Below, in pieces: positions 23,215 to 35,469 of a DNA stretch of 64,000 nucleotides. The notes under the pieces are model-generated. The model worked only from the letters and a program-made list of their open reading frames with translations. It was not told where the DNA came from and did not search any database. Within the stretch, counting starts at the first letter, position 1. Every line of letters begins with the position of its first letter. The translations under genes and the position numbers were made by a program. The stretch comes from Wyeomyia smithii. Lineage: Eukaryota; Arthropoda; Insecta; Diptera; Culicidae. Location: NCBI RefSeq assembly GCF_029784165.1, contig NC_073695.1, forward strand, positions 207,781,781 through 207,845,780. The letters run 5' to 3'.

Positions 23215-24195
23215 GTAAACTATCTGACAATAAATAGTCCTAATGAATAAATTTACTAAATAATCACAGTTTTGAGTCTGATTTTAAAATACCGGATTGG
23301 TTCGTCAAACTGGAAGTGGTCTCAACAGTGGTAAAGCCACGAACACACGCTGTGAATGGTTCATTTTTCCCGAACAAAGTGCGGTGAAAAAAAGGGTTCA
23401 GTAGTGATGCGTTTCGGATATTTCTGTTCGGAACACGATAATTTACTACTTGGAGCACTGCCGAGGCATCTGATTCTCCATAAGTAGCTTTGCGATGAAC
23501 AAACATTGCTGTATTTTTCTTTAGCGTTGCAGAGTGTCTAAGCTCAGTAGTCGGCATCTATCAGGGTACAGAGGCAAGTTGTCGGGGTTTCTCCATGGTA
23601 AGTTCCGTAGTGCCAATCGAATAAACCGTTTTGAACCCGTTCTATCCTAAGGTTCTACGTGACCTGATAGGGGTTCCATACATTACTAGCATTTTCGAAA
23701 ATCGGTCGTACAATTGCACAGTACAGTGTCTTCCAACAATGCAGATCAGAACAGTCTTTAGCCACCTTGGATGCAAAGCCCAACTGACTTGTTGTTTAAG
23801 AAATCAACCCTGAGCGGTTTTTCTACGCTAACAATCAATTTGTTTCTATGGCACCAATCAACAAATAAACTTGGACAGGTTTGCAAACGGCAACAATTCT
23901 CCTGCGTTTGTATAGCAACATATAACTTCAAATTGTCTGGATACACCAATTTTAAACAACCTCTATTCAAAATCAAAGTAGCATCATTGGAGAATAGAAG
24001 GATAGTAGAGGACCAAGATTGCTACCCTGTGGGACACCGAAATTGATTGTATATGCCCTCGATACGCAACCATAAATCCGTACCCGAAATTCACGACTCG
24101 TTAAGTATGATTCTAGCCAGGGCACCAATTGAGTGTTCCCAAGCAGCAATTGAAACATAATAAAAAAATAAATTGTGATCATTTGTTGCACTAAT
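23215..24195 (-). pseudogene. Jockey/CR1-like non-LTR retrotransposon, 3' part of RT
   Basis: On the minus strand, WLESYLTSREFRVRIYG is followed by GVPQGSNLGPLL (RT motif B region) at about 24050-24120, then a region where the catalytic Asp-Asp is replaced (PDNLKLY near 23940, where YADDLK would be expected), then NKLIVSVEK (motif D/E area). The C-terminal tail at 23264-23557 has LRNASLLNPFFHRTLFG and a CVRGF segment matching the family tail (CR-x-FN...). Several frame changes and an in-frame stop separate the blocks, and the 5' part is absent. The 3' end is probably near 23215. The loss of the first catalytic Asp motif means it cannot be active. Confidence 0.7.
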
Positions 24196-24466
24196 GAAAT
24201 TCCAAGGTGTTAAGAAACATTTTTTGTTTCTACGATGAAATTTTAAAGAAACAAGCAACAAATAAAGTTGCATCACTGCTTCAAAACTTCACACCAACAA
24301 CGTAATTCGCGGGGTTATATTTGTTATTGAAACGTGTAAACGGCATTTGGAAACCTAACCTTCACTGAATAGATCTAGTGGGTGGAGCATATAGGTTGCC
24401 AACGTGATGCTTGCGAGATACAAAACAAAAAAAACAAACACACAAAAATACTTATAAAAGTTGCTG
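24196..24466. other. Unassigned DNA
   Basis: No signal recognised. Confidence 0.3.
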
Positions 24467-25819
24467 TCATGTTCTGAAGCCATGTAACAGCAATTTTTGC
24501 TCGATTGTTCGCCTTATATTTGTTTTTGAGATGAGGTTATTTACTGCGTTGTAACTTTTGTGTACTTGGATTGGACTAGAAGTCGTTCCATGATTGAATG
24601 AATTTTTCAACGATAAAAACATATCTCTGGATGCATTGATTGGCATATGCACTGACGGTGAGCCAACAAACACTGGCACACACGGTGGAATTATACGAAG
24701 ATTCGAATTGCTGCTAAAAAGACCATTGCATTGGTTTGTTTGCCTTCTACACTTCAACGAACTTCCGTTTCGACATTTGTTTGGGGTTTTGGATAAAACA
24801 TCCACCACTGGACCAACATCAACAACCGGGAAACTAAGCAAGCAAATTGAAAATTCTGAAGCTCTTCCGGTAAGTCATTGCTATCACTCATTTATTATAA
24901 TTTTCTAAAATTTTGAATGGTGAAATCATAATAAATTTATTTAATTATTATATATTTTTAGGTGGTGAGCGACTTTCAGAGAATTGCGTTGGAAAATATG
25001 CCTCCTGTTGCAGAACAGCACGAATATTCCACCGATTCGCAGTACTTATACGACATTGCACATGCAATTTCTAATGGCGTGGTTTCTGTGGATCTGGCTA
25101 ACATAAAACCAGGGAAAATTGTACATTCTCGCTGGCTCACCAAGGCCGCTAGATTATTACGATTATATGTGACAATGAAAAAACCACCTAAAAATTTAAG
25201 AATTCTGGTTGAATTTATAATTAAGGTTTATGTGCCAATGTATTTTAATATCAAGTATTACAGCTCTGTCGTGTACGGTAGTGTATTATTTTTCAAGTAC
25301 ATTACTTGGGCACAATTTCTGGAGCCAAATTTACGCACTGTTGTCAATCATGTAATTAAAAATAATCCATGTTTTGCACATTCGGAAAATATCTTGCTAT
25401 CAATGTTGTTTGATGATAGGAAAGAGGTGCGCGACTCTGCTATCAAGAAAATTTAACGATATCGAGACAATGTTGAAGACCCATCGGAACTTAGAGAATA
25501 TAAAAAACCAGATATAAACTTCCATTGCTTCGATTACACGAAAATGATCGATTTGACTGATAAAAATAACGTATTTGAACCACCATTCACGCGAATCATT
25601 CCGTATGAAACATTGATAGCATATTTAAATGAAGATGATTCACCATTTACTGATCCGCATATTCCATTACATATACAAGGAACGGAACAACACGTTCAAC
25701 TGCTAGCTAGCGTTTCCAAACGAGTAATATCGGAAAATGTAGAGGCTGTTATGGAGGCAACATTAGAGAGCCGTGCGAAATTGCCCAGTGTTGAAACCAA
25801 AAAATACTTCAAACAATAG
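24467..25819 (+). pseudogene. Transposase-like protein of an uncharacterised arthropod family, broken
   Basis: Three consecutive open blocks on the plus strand. Block 1 (24594-24870) has the motif ICTDGEPTNTG and then LHWFVCLLHFNELPFRHLF. An apparent short intron-like gap at about 24869-24961 (GTAAGT donor after GCTCTTCCG, TTTTTAG acceptor before GTGGTGAGC) joins it to block 2 (24962-25456) with SRWLTKAARLLRLYV and an AHSENILLSML segment. After one stop at 25454-25456 the same frame runs on to a third block ending at 25819. A CTDG-x-P motif followed by a His-rich helix resembles DDE transposases of the hAT type, but the rest matches a family I know only as uncharacterised in arthropods and Hydra. 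The N-terminus is missing or decayed. Confidence 0.55.
24869..24961 (+). other. Probable intron in the transposase-like gene
   Basis: GTAAGT follows CTCTTCCG at 24869 and an AT-rich stretch with TATATATTTTTAG ends at 24961. Splicing joins two blocks that read in the expected order. Length of about 93 bases is ordinary for a mosquito intron. Confidence 0.5.
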
Positions 25820-26463
<644 letters not shown>

Positions 26464-28379
26464 TTATTCAAAAAACTTCCCTTAAATGCAACAGAGATCG
26501 AAAAAAAAAACAAAATTTGAATTTAGCTTCAAGTGACAAATAAGAAGAAAAACGGAAATTCTAAGAACACATAGAAAGCAAGAGAAATCGAAAATGAAAA
26601 GAATTAACTTTTCCTCGAACTGGTTAAAACATTTACTAAAAACAAAGTTCTATGTTTAGTCCAATAAGAGGGAATTACTTTCCAAAACCAGTTGAAACCA
26701 AAAATCAAAATGTTCTTAAATTTGGTTCTCATTAGTGAGGTAGGTAATTCTAACGAGAGGAAAAGCCCAAAAGGAAAATGATCCAAATTTATTGATTCGA
26801 AAATTTTAAAAACCGTCCTCACGTAATTTGGGGATGACGCGTAAGACCCACTATTACTAATATTAATGTCAACTGTTAATTATGTTTCGAACGAGATATA
26901 ATCACCAAGCTACCACCAAACGAAAGATTTTAATCGAAAAACAGTTTTTTGTAGCTTTGTCTGCATAAATTTGCATTTAAATCGGTTGCAAGTGTCTAAT
27001 GTTTATTGGTTATCTTTGACGTAGAACTACGTTTTTCTTCAACCTACCGCATTGGGATGTAAATTGAAAATCTATTAACGAAAAGGGAACAAAATTTCAA
27101 AAAAACAAAACCTTCTCCTTTTTTCGGCTACAAAAGAACCAGCTTCTGGCTCAACCAATTACATTTTTTGACGTGGGACTACGTCTTTGTTTCAAACGAT
27201 AATAACAGCATAACCACATGATGGATAACAATAACCATTACATTGTTGGATAGATTAAATATTGAACAATTTTGTAATACGCTAGTTATCATTTTTTTTT
27301 CATTGCAAAGCAGTAAAAATCGATAAAAAGTGTCAAGGACAAATTTACGCGAACAATGACCTAATCACATGCGAGCATTTCTAGCAAAGACGACATGAAT
27401 AGACACCAACCATTCCCTGTGATATCCTATGTATCAATATCCAAAACATAATTGACAGAGTCTCCCAATTTATGTTTGCTTCCATGTACCTAGACTAATT
27501 TGATGTCTCGAAGGTAAAGGTTTTTCGTAAATTTTCTTTTTCTTCCCCTATTCTTGAACAATTTCTGAACCTGTTGTTAGAGCGTAATAGGAACTGATGT
27601 CTAGAAAGAAAACATGTTGGTAAAACGAACAGTACCGTAGAGTATGCGTGAAGCAGAGCGCCGCTAGTTTCTCGTTGTCTATCATTGCAGCGGGCGCGAC
27701 TTCTATTCGCGTGCAATCAAAGCTGCAATGCTGCTACTGATGGTGATTGAAAGTTCATCTCATGAATATGATTACCATAACAATCATAAATTACTCATCA
27801 AGAATTGAACATTTTTGCAACGGTTATAAGTTATTTTTATTTATGTTTTATCTTCGATATTCACTAAATAATCTTGACCGACATAATATCGAAGTTCCTA
27901 AAAATACTAAATTATAGATGAGTAAGAGCCGGCGAGTGATTGTGAATTTTTGGTCCATTGACTAAGATCAGAATCTTTTTTTTTACATTTCAACAGTGAT
28001 AGATTTTTTTATTTCTAACTCTCGAATAAAATGATATACTTATATTAACTGTCTTTGTAGTACAGTGAATGTGATTGTTGGCAAATTAAACAAACTTGTG
28101 AAGCAAAAAACAAAAATGAATCTTTTTAAACATTAACTTCGTTGTTGTTCGCACAAAAAAAACACTACAGACACAACATCACCAAGCGTAAATTAAGTTC
28201 TTTCGAGTGTGATCAAATATATTTCTGATAAAATGAAGGGAAGGCTGAGAATTCCAATACGTAACTCACTGAACAAACCAATTTATTGTGTCTGTAATTA
28301 CAATAATTCCAGTGTTTAGTCCCACGTCCACCATTTCATACAACCCTAGGGCTGTATACCTTGTAGTATTTGGTAGATG
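26464..28379. other. Unassigned AT-rich region with two GACGTA-CTACGTC motifs
   Basis: At about 27017 TTTGACGTAGAACTACG and at 27165 TTTTTTGACGTGGGACTACG are two copies of a palindromic motif also seen at 33492 and weakly at 1720. The first is followed by CCTACCGCATTGGGATGTAA, mirrored at 33520 by CCGCTACAGGGGTGTAA. No coding sequence seen. Confidence 0.4.
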
Positions 28380-28865
28380 GTGGGACAGACGTACAGTCCT
28401 ATATTAGCAATGGCCTAACGTATTGCAGCAGCAGTAGCAGCGAATTGCGGCAATATCAACAGCACATTGCTCCAGTAGTAGCAGTGGGTTGGGCCAGTAT
28501 CGCTGGCTTTCCGAATTTGCTTTCGGCTCAAACATTACTTGCCGGTTGGTCACATATCTCAGCAGTAGTGTGGTAACAGCAAACGTTACGATTTACTGAT
28601 TGAGGGCCTTCTTCCCAACGATGAATCTTTGCCTTATTTTGGCAACAACACATGCAAACATTCTGTGCTGGATTCTGGCACTCAAAATCTGCCCCGGCTG
28701 TCTAATTTGCTAAGTGTGAAAACAGCTTCCATTCACCCACTATCGGGGCAGCAGAAAGGTTGCGATCACCATAATATCCGATTTTGAACAGCAAACCGCC
28801 CTTCTCAGTGTAGTTTAACAAGTTTTGCAATTCCACAAAAAACGGCAAACGTTTAAAATCTTTCC
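28380..28865 (+). repeat. Dispersed repeat, partner of 52140-52375
   Basis: Shared words are CGAATTTGCTTTCGGCT, GCCGGTTGGTCAC, ATCTCAGCAG and, further on, GGTTGCGATCACCATAAT plus GAACAGCAAACCGCCCTTCT. All occur in the same order at 52,160-52,370. The copy here is about twice as long, so the other is internally deleted. Nature unknown. Confidence 0.6.
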
Positions 28866-28929
28866 ACGTGGTATGTGGATGGCCCCAAATCTGTTTGTTT
28901 TTTAGATGAAACTAAATCGCGACGTTTCG

Positions 28930-29130
28930 TACATTTCTAATACATTTGGCATAAAAAATCGACTTTGAAATCGATGGGAAATTCACATTTTTCTTCTAAT
29001 CAATAGTGATGATAAGAGCTTTTTTTTTTGTTGTCAACAGGAACTAGGTCCAAAATCCAAACCATTCATTCAGTAAAGCAACTCAAAACCTTTTATTGTT
29101 TAAAAATTGCGTCAAGTGACTTCAAATTTT
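28930..29130 (+). repeat. Solo copy of part of the 3.4 kb foldback arm
   Basis: TTTTTTTTTTGTTGTCAACA, GGAACTAGGTCC and AAGCAACTCAAAACCTTTTA match the arm segments at 10495-10570 and, inverted, 13040-13115. It shows that this arm also exists outside the foldback. Confidence 0.5.
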
Positions 29131-31740
29131 AGCAGGACTTTTTACCCTACTTACGCATTTTAAAAAACCTCGATGTTCTGAAAGTTATGACTGATATTGA
29201 GCGTTTAGCTCAAAACCGGACCACTTTTCCCTGGTTGAAATACTAGATTTTAAAATTTAGGTGCCTAACTTCGATATAGACGTTAGTCCAACGTCAAAAT
29301 ATGAGATTATGCAAAACATTGTTCTATTATATAGAACAGATAAACAAAGCCTGAAAGTTTAAGCATGATCGGAGCACCTCGATACGACCTTATTCGAAAA
29401 GGTGGTTGCAGTCCTCGCGAGCTGACTCAAAAGATTCATTAGTTTTTGATGTCTTAGCCTTCTAAGATGTTCAAAAATCATGTAAGTTCTAGTAATATTG
29501 GAAGTTCAAGGAATAAAAATGTGAAATTTTAATAGATCTGCAACATGGGAATTTTTCCTTGGAGGCTAAAGTATTGAAACTTTTTTGTTAGAAGTTCAAA
29601 CATTAGAAATGTAGGAAGAACAACTATTCAACACTTGCCACTAAATGCGTTTGGCAGTCGCGTTTCCGTTCAGTCCCATTGCAACATTGCACACGTAACG
29701 GTGTTGGTATACAGAGCCCCTATCGCTGTCGCCTCTCAGTTTACGGCTCGGTTGCAACTAATGAACTTGTCTAGAGACCCACTCGCCTGCCCGGCTCCAC
29801 AAGCTAAGCCCCCCAGAATTGCAGCACCACTGTAATGTGCCCGAAGAGACAGACACACCAGAGCAAAATATATTTGACCGTGTGCGCGCGAAAAGCATAA
29901 TCGTGAAAAATAAAGTTTTCTAGCGCTCTACAGCATCTTAGTGCCAAGTAAAGTGAGGCAAACAAAAATAGAAAACATTAATGCTGGAAAATTAACGAAG
30001 TTAAGAATAGACCCCACCGCTCAGTCCCACTGCCCATAAACCGCACACACAGACTGTGTGAACATCGCGGTGCGTGCGAGACGAAAGCGAAATTATGCTG
30101 GCCAACAACAACGGCGAGCAAAAGCAGCATCCGTCGCGAGTGGTGCGGCGGGACCGAAGGGGAAATAATTGTAAACTGAATTTTGTTTTCCAAACACATG
30201 CGCACATTTAGCGAGAAAAAAAAACTTCATCAGAGAGCGGAAGCGCCGGAGGGACCGAATGGCGAAGCTGCGCTTTCTTATAAACATTTTGTCTGCAAAT
30301 GCATAATCTCGCACCGCGCCCCGCCATCCACAGCGCGTTCGATTGTGAGTGGAAAAGTAATAATAAACACGGAAAATTAAACGAGCACAAGATCCAGCCT
30401 TGGCTGGCAGTATTATAAACAACATGTGCTATCAAACTGATGCTGTACGGGGTGGTCACTACGGTCGGAATGATGATGATAATGACAGGGCCACTGCGGT
30501 CGGCATTATTTGAGCGTACTAAAGGAAGCGCTCCTGGAAGACTGAAGTTTGCAGTAAATTAAAGAGAAAAAAATATAATCAGACAAACAATTCTATTGAA
30601 TCATAAATGCCAAAGTTTCAAAAAGTTTTAATTTTTACCTCGTTTTCACATTGCTGCGACTGAAGGGGACTGTATCAATTTGTCTCCTATACATCTGTGC
30701 AAGTGAAAACTTTCGACGCTGGAAATGGATCGCTAGTTTTATTACGATCTATTTTTTAAACGAGGAAATAAGCACCAGTCAGTGGAGTTTTACAACCCAA
30801 TGAATGTCATTTGAAACGTAAAAAAGAAGAAAACAACAAGAAAAATATTCACTCTGGGTGAAGTGGGCTGACAATAACGAATCTGCTTCAGAACTGTAAC
30901 GAGCTATTTCCGCCGTAAGAAAACTCTGATGAGTTTGTAGACATCAGGGTTTTCCTAAATTTTATCAGTAAAGGTTACTCGTATTTAAAACAGCTGTTTT
31001 TTATATCTTCGATAATATCATCATGAGTTGATCAAAAGATACATAAGTTTCAAGAACCATTGAACTCTTAATGATTATGATTAATATTTTACTTCTTCTT
31101 GATATTTTACAAGCAAAGATTTCTATTCAGTTATGGAACATGCTGAAAAAAATTTAGATTTAAAATAAGTTCTAGTTTTTTTTTCATTTAATTCCAGAAA
31201 AAAATTCAACACTGTCATCCTGAAATCCCGAACTCCAACATTTTGCAATCTGCTGTTTGACTTGAGAATAACTAATAACTTTGGTCCGCGTGCCCCTTGG
31301 CAATATTACCCAAATCAATTATACCCCCTGCTTTGGAATATTCTCGCAGAGTGGGAGAGAGTAGTGAAAGATCATGTTATGGTAGTCTAGCTCATGTTTC
31401 GAATGTTATAAGAGCAAGATTGAACATTAAATTATATTATAATGAAAAATTGCTTTGTCCGCCATTACTGATTTTTCTTTCGCGTATCCCTTGAAGGTTG
31501 TTGCGTACCCCAGGTGAAGAACCGCTGATCTAAATTTCAGCAGTTTCTTGTTATGAAAAAATATTTTAGCCATGCCTTAAGCTTTTTTAAATTTTGTTCT
31601 AGAATCAACAAAATAGTTATCAACAACAGACCAAGACCGCATACTGCCCTCGCTCGTTAGTTCACTCTGTCTGGTCCGCCGATTTTAACTGTTCGCAACG
31701 ACAGCCGGAAACCTGTAGCTAATCGACCATTTCAAGTCTC
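29131..31740. other. Unassigned region, partly GC-rich
   Basis: No recognisable gene. The part from 29640 to 30500 is less AT-rich and appears unique, with CpG words such as GTGTGCGCGCGAAAAG near 29880. It lies in the presumed first intron of Rap2l and could be regulatory, which is inference only. Confidence 0.3.
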
Positions 31741-31873
31741 GTCACGGCTGGGTGTCGTTGCTTGCGTGAGCATGACTTCGACCGTAAACCAATCGAAGAA
31801 CAAACATAGGTAAACAACGAACAGCATTTGAAGAAAAAATAGAAATAGAGAGAAAAAAAAACACCCGATCACC

Positions 31874-31879
31874 ACTCAC
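31874..31879 (-). promoter_or_regulatory. Rap2l: Splice donor of Rap2l exon 1
   Basis: On the minus strand the exon end GATTGAG is followed by GTGAGT, a full consensus 5' splice site. Confidence 0.85.
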
Positions 31880-32014
31880 CTCAATCTCTTTCCGGTAGAA
31901 ATCCTCGATCGTTGGGTCGTACTTTTCGATGAAGCAACCAGACACGAACTGCACGGTGAGGGCCGATTTGCCAACTCCGCCGGAGCCCAGTACAACGACC
32001 TTGAATTCGCGCAT
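31880..32014 (-). CDS. Rap2l: Rap2l, first coding exon (Ras-family small GTPase)
   Basis: The exon encodes 45 residues starting MREFKVVVLGSGGVGKSALT. It contains the P-loop GSGGVGKS (residues 10-17) that binds the GTP phosphates, and the effector loop YDPTIEDFY (32-40) with Thr35. Phe39 marks the Rap2 branch, as Rap1 has Ser there. Rap2 proteins are about 180 residues and act at membranes through a C-terminal lipid anchor, so three-quarters of the protein must lie in later exons. The ATG sits in a good insect context (GCAAAATGC). The exon ends after Glu45 with GAG|GTGAGT, a strong donor, phase 0. Frames that read past it into the intron are not real. The remaining exons are not visible in 1-31879, so the intron is probably longer than 31 kb. 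Confidence 0.92.
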
Positions 32015-33480
32015 TTTGCTCCGACTTTTGTTTACACTGTCGAAATGGCCTGCTCAGTTTAGCGGCTCCGGTTCCTCGGCAGCTGCTACTCTACCAAGCG
32101 ATCGGTCGTATCGATCGCACACCGTAAATACGAACAAAAAAAAACTACTCTCGCACTCACACACACGCACAGAGTGAGAGACCAGGATAAAACAAAACAA
32201 CAAAAGCTGGGTGAAATTTCCACGCTTTTCGCCCTCGATTTTCACCTTCCTCTACACAGCACCAGCAGTGATGGGCACGATCACCAACACATAGAATCAC
32301 TGGAAACACCTTTTTTGCTCTGATCTTTTGCACTGCTTTCAACTGATCATTACAAAATCATCGAAAAATAAAACGAGCAATAAATGGGCGAAAGCAATTA
32401 TTGCTCTCGAGCTCACACTATCGCTCACAATAGAGCGAACACACGGGATCACGCTTCCGCGGAATTGCTTCTTATGGGCCTAGCACAGCCTGATGCAGCC
32501 GTGCGCCACTTTGAGCATACGCACTTTCTTCGCGGGAAGTAGAACCGGCACCGTCGCGTTTAACGCCAGTTGTGTTGTATATTCGCTGATTCAGCCACTA
32601 ATAATCATCTCAATTATGAGCCACTCTTAATCATAATAATATTACTTTTGCTTCTTTCTCGGAATTATATTCGCGACGACGATGGTTACTAAGCTGACTT
32701 GTGATGGCAGCAGCGAGAAATACTAAAACAAACGGCAGTCGATTACTTCCACGAACGGCTACTAGATAAACACAGATACATGCACACACATGAACTACGA
32801 GATAACAACCAGATGATAATAGACTGAGCTAACGATGCACAATGAAGCACTGCAGTAGCGACGGGTGATACACTCAGAGCACGAGGAAACTTTCATACAC
32901 CAACACATGCGACGATCAGTCAACTGACCGAACAGTGGTGTTGTTGTTGTTTTTTTTTTTTTTTTGTTGTCGTCGTCGTTGGCGTTGTCGTCTTGGTCTT
33001 CGATGAAGATAAGAAAAAATCCGGAACCTAACGGCAACAACGGCGCGCAATGAATAATTATTTTTCGAGTTTTTACTAGGGAACGATCAATAATAACACA
33101 CGTCCCAATAATAATGCTTCGCTTTGCCGACTTGGTGGCGCACTGCGACAGTATTTCGGCGATCGCCCTGTGTAGCGCAGTGTGGGTGGAACCACTCACT
33201 AGTTCTAATTCCGATCACGTGTCGGTTCACTTCTTCTGGGCTGTGTCCCCAGGGTTCGGGTTTGGTGCGACAAAAAGCGGTGTCGTCGATGAGTTGTGGA
33301 AACTTCCGTCCGACGATCGGTCGTTCGTCATCGATCATTTACGATGGTGCGTTACGATTGCCTGGAAGAAGAGAGAGAGAGAGGAAGGTAAAGGATTTCG
33401 ATTATTAACTATTATGTACTCTGATGGTTGCATAAATGTTGTACGCAATGAATATTTTTAACAGGATTTTTTTAAGTAAT
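32015..33480 (-). promoter_or_regulatory. Rap2l: Rap2l 5' untranslated and promoter region
   Basis: Upstream of the ATG the sequence is less AT-rich than the surroundings, free of recognised transposons and carries simple repeats (poly-T with TTG and GTC repeats at about 32939-32985; CACACACG at 32158-32170). An insect-initiator-like GGTCAGTTG occurs on the minus strand near 32930, and CACTGTTCGGTCAGTTGACT around it. I cannot tell the true start site or whether an untranslated exon is spliced. Open frames on both strands here look like shadows of a CpG-richer promoter. Confidence 0.45.
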
Positions 33481-33484
33481 TTAC

Positions 33485-33625
33485 TACGTTATTTTGACGT
33501 AAAACTACGTCTTGAAGGAAGTTCCGCTACAGGGGTGTAAAATGAAAATCTAAAACCGGGAGAAAAATGTAGGTATTCAATTTCAAATGCTCATCACACG
33601 GTTAGTTTTCAACATGTTTATTTCG
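33485..33625 (+). repeat. GACGTA-CTACGTC repeat
   Basis: TTTGACGTAAAACTACGTC followed by TTGAAGGAAGTTCCGCTACA, GGGGTGTAAAATGAAAATCT and AAATGCTCATCACACGGTTA. The opening is palindromic. Relatives at 27017 and 27165 share the first part. I recognise this as a common mosquito dispersed sequence, without a name. Confidence 0.55.
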
Positions 33626-34700
33626 TTTTTGCAGTAATCATTCGGAAGATTATCCACACTTCCGCTTAAATGCAGAAAATTATAATTAGATTATGTGAAC
33701 CATCAAAATTGTCAAGCTTGAAATTGATAAATTTTTATAACAACTTCCAATTAACTAGCTTCATGTACATTTTTCTCGAAATAGTATAATTTTAAAACAA
33801 GTACTAGTACGTGCCCTAGAAAACATCTATGACTATTGGTGAAATTTCTATCGTCTACTTCATGAAATAAATTTGACAATTCTATAAGGTACTATGAGGT
33901 AAATTGGGATGAAATTGATCACCATTGAAATCCATACATTCTTTTGGCATGTGCTTTTTTTCGATATGCTAAAGATAAATGATAATTTCTGTACTGAAAA
34001 ATATCATTTACAGCTAGTTTGGAAACGAAAATAACGATATTTCAGGTTAAAATTTGTTTATATTGGTTCACGAGCTGCTTGTTTCTAAATTTGCTCTTAT
34101 TTGATCGTCGTTAGACCGATTTCAATTCGGTTTGTTGCAAAAGCTCAAAAACTAACTCTGAAATTAAAATCTTTGTGGTTTCCTGCGAATTCATCAGTAT
34201 TTCTTTAATGGTATGGATTGATCATTGTTGAAAATTACATTTTTTGAACTTTTACAAAACTTTACTCACTTCTCCAAATTCAATTACGTCCCTCATTTAA
34301 GATTACTTCAAGTAAATTCAATACTATTTTTGTTATTTGGAAACTTGTTTGATCAAATTTGATTGAGTTTTGACTGATTTAGAAAAATTTTTCGAACATT
34401 GCAACCAAATTGCAACTGTGATCCAAATCTGCTAAAGATACGCAGTAGTGTGATGTCAATCAAAAGTTTGGCGTGCGCTGCTGAAATTTCATTGAACTTC
34501 ATTTAGAATGTCAGAACACCTCAAATCAAACAGTTAATTGAATTTAACAGAAGTGTTCAGAGTTTCATCCATTCCCAAACCAGTCAGCACGAAGAAAGTT
34601 TGGTTGTCCTCGAACCCCAGAGTCAATATGCAACACGCAGCAGTGTAATAAACTTCTGTTCCTTCTGCTATCTACTTTCATCAAATGGAAGTGATGTTAC
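33626..34700. other. Unassigned AT-rich DNA
   Basis: Nothing recognised. Confidence 0.3.
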
Positions 34701-34734
34701 AAACAAAAGAAGCAAAGCTACATTTCGAATCGGA

Positions 34735-34905
34735 ACTCGACCTCCTGTTTATCATACACAGACTTCGCAGCCAACCGTTAAGTATAGAACAATTGCGGGC
34801 CAGCGCTACGATCCTACTGACACTAACAGTCTCTCCCGAGCCGAGACTCGAACCTACGACGAGTGGCTTGTTAGGCCAGCATTGTGCCTCGAGATCAGCT
34901 AGGGA
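34735..34905 (-). repeat. Second tRNA-derived SINE family, copy 1
   Basis: On the minus strand it opens GATCTCGAGGCACAATGCTGG with an A-box-like GCTGGCCTAACAAGCCA, then a box B of GGTTCGAGTCTC (near-perfect), then GGATCGTAGCGCTGGCCCGC, and ends with a CGAAGTCTGTGTATGATAAA tail segment. The partner copy is at 63165-63330. The RNA polymerase III boxes are better preserved than in the 6.5/8.2 kb SINEs, which form a separate family. Confidence 0.7.
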
Positions 34906-34989
34906 CATGCACACAACTCTACTGTAATTGTTTTTTTCCCACAATAATGTCCAATAATGACATTTTCATGATAAGTCATCAAACAAAAA

Positions 34990-35350
34990 AATGAAAAATC
35001 CTCATAACCCGAGGTAACCAAGTCTATGCCATCTACATCGATTTGAAGGCAGCTTCTGATCGTTCGGCCACGGCATAGCTCTCAAAAAGTTCAAACAACT
35101 TGGATATTCTGCTTGTCTCTGTGGTTGACTGGAGTCTTACCTGAAACAGAGAACATTACAAGTCAAAATTGGCGCAACTCTCTCCCAGGAGATCACCAAC
35201 TAGTCTGGTGTGCCTCAAGGCAGTAATCTCGGGACATTTCTGTGTAACCGTCTTATTTCATCATAAATCGAGCCGCAAAGGCTACTATTCTAATTACACG
35301 ATCGCTGGACATTCGTTGGAGCGTGTTGAAACAGTAAAAGATCTTGGGTG
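34990..35350 (+). pseudogene. Non-LTR RT fragment (jockey/CR1-like)
   Basis: Frame-shifted readings give QVYAIYIDLKAAS (RT motif A, where the catalytic Asp is in IDLKAAFD), later LSGVPQGSNLG-like residues (LVCLKAVISG after a shift), and finally YNYTIAGHSLERVETVKDLG, a hallmark stretch just upstream of the RT thumb. The block is about 360 bp and internally deleted between motifs B and the LERV segment, which removes the catalytic Asp-Asp. It is similar in type to the 23.2-24.2 kb relic, on the opposite strand. Confidence 0.65.
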
Positions 35351-35469
35351 CTCAGGTGCTCAATAAGTTCGAATTCAATTTTTCATCGGTCTATAGGTGC
35401 ATTCTGTGTATTGGTGTTGGTGTCAGCTTTAGCTTCGTGTATAGGCTAACAAACGCGCACTGTGTCGAC

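Noticed and set aside
31742..31879. Extension of the Rap2l frame past codon 45
   Set aside because: Beyond the consensus donor it stops matching the Rap family; it is read-through into the intron.
32920..32940. Initiator plus downstream promoter element for Rap2l
   Set aside because: TCAGTTG fits an insect initiator, but the +28 to +33 positions do not match the downstream element, so I only mention it as weak.
33087..33461. Frames on both strands upstream of Rap2l
   Set aside because: Likely due to CpG-richer promoter DNA. No family match, and plus and minus frames shadow each other.
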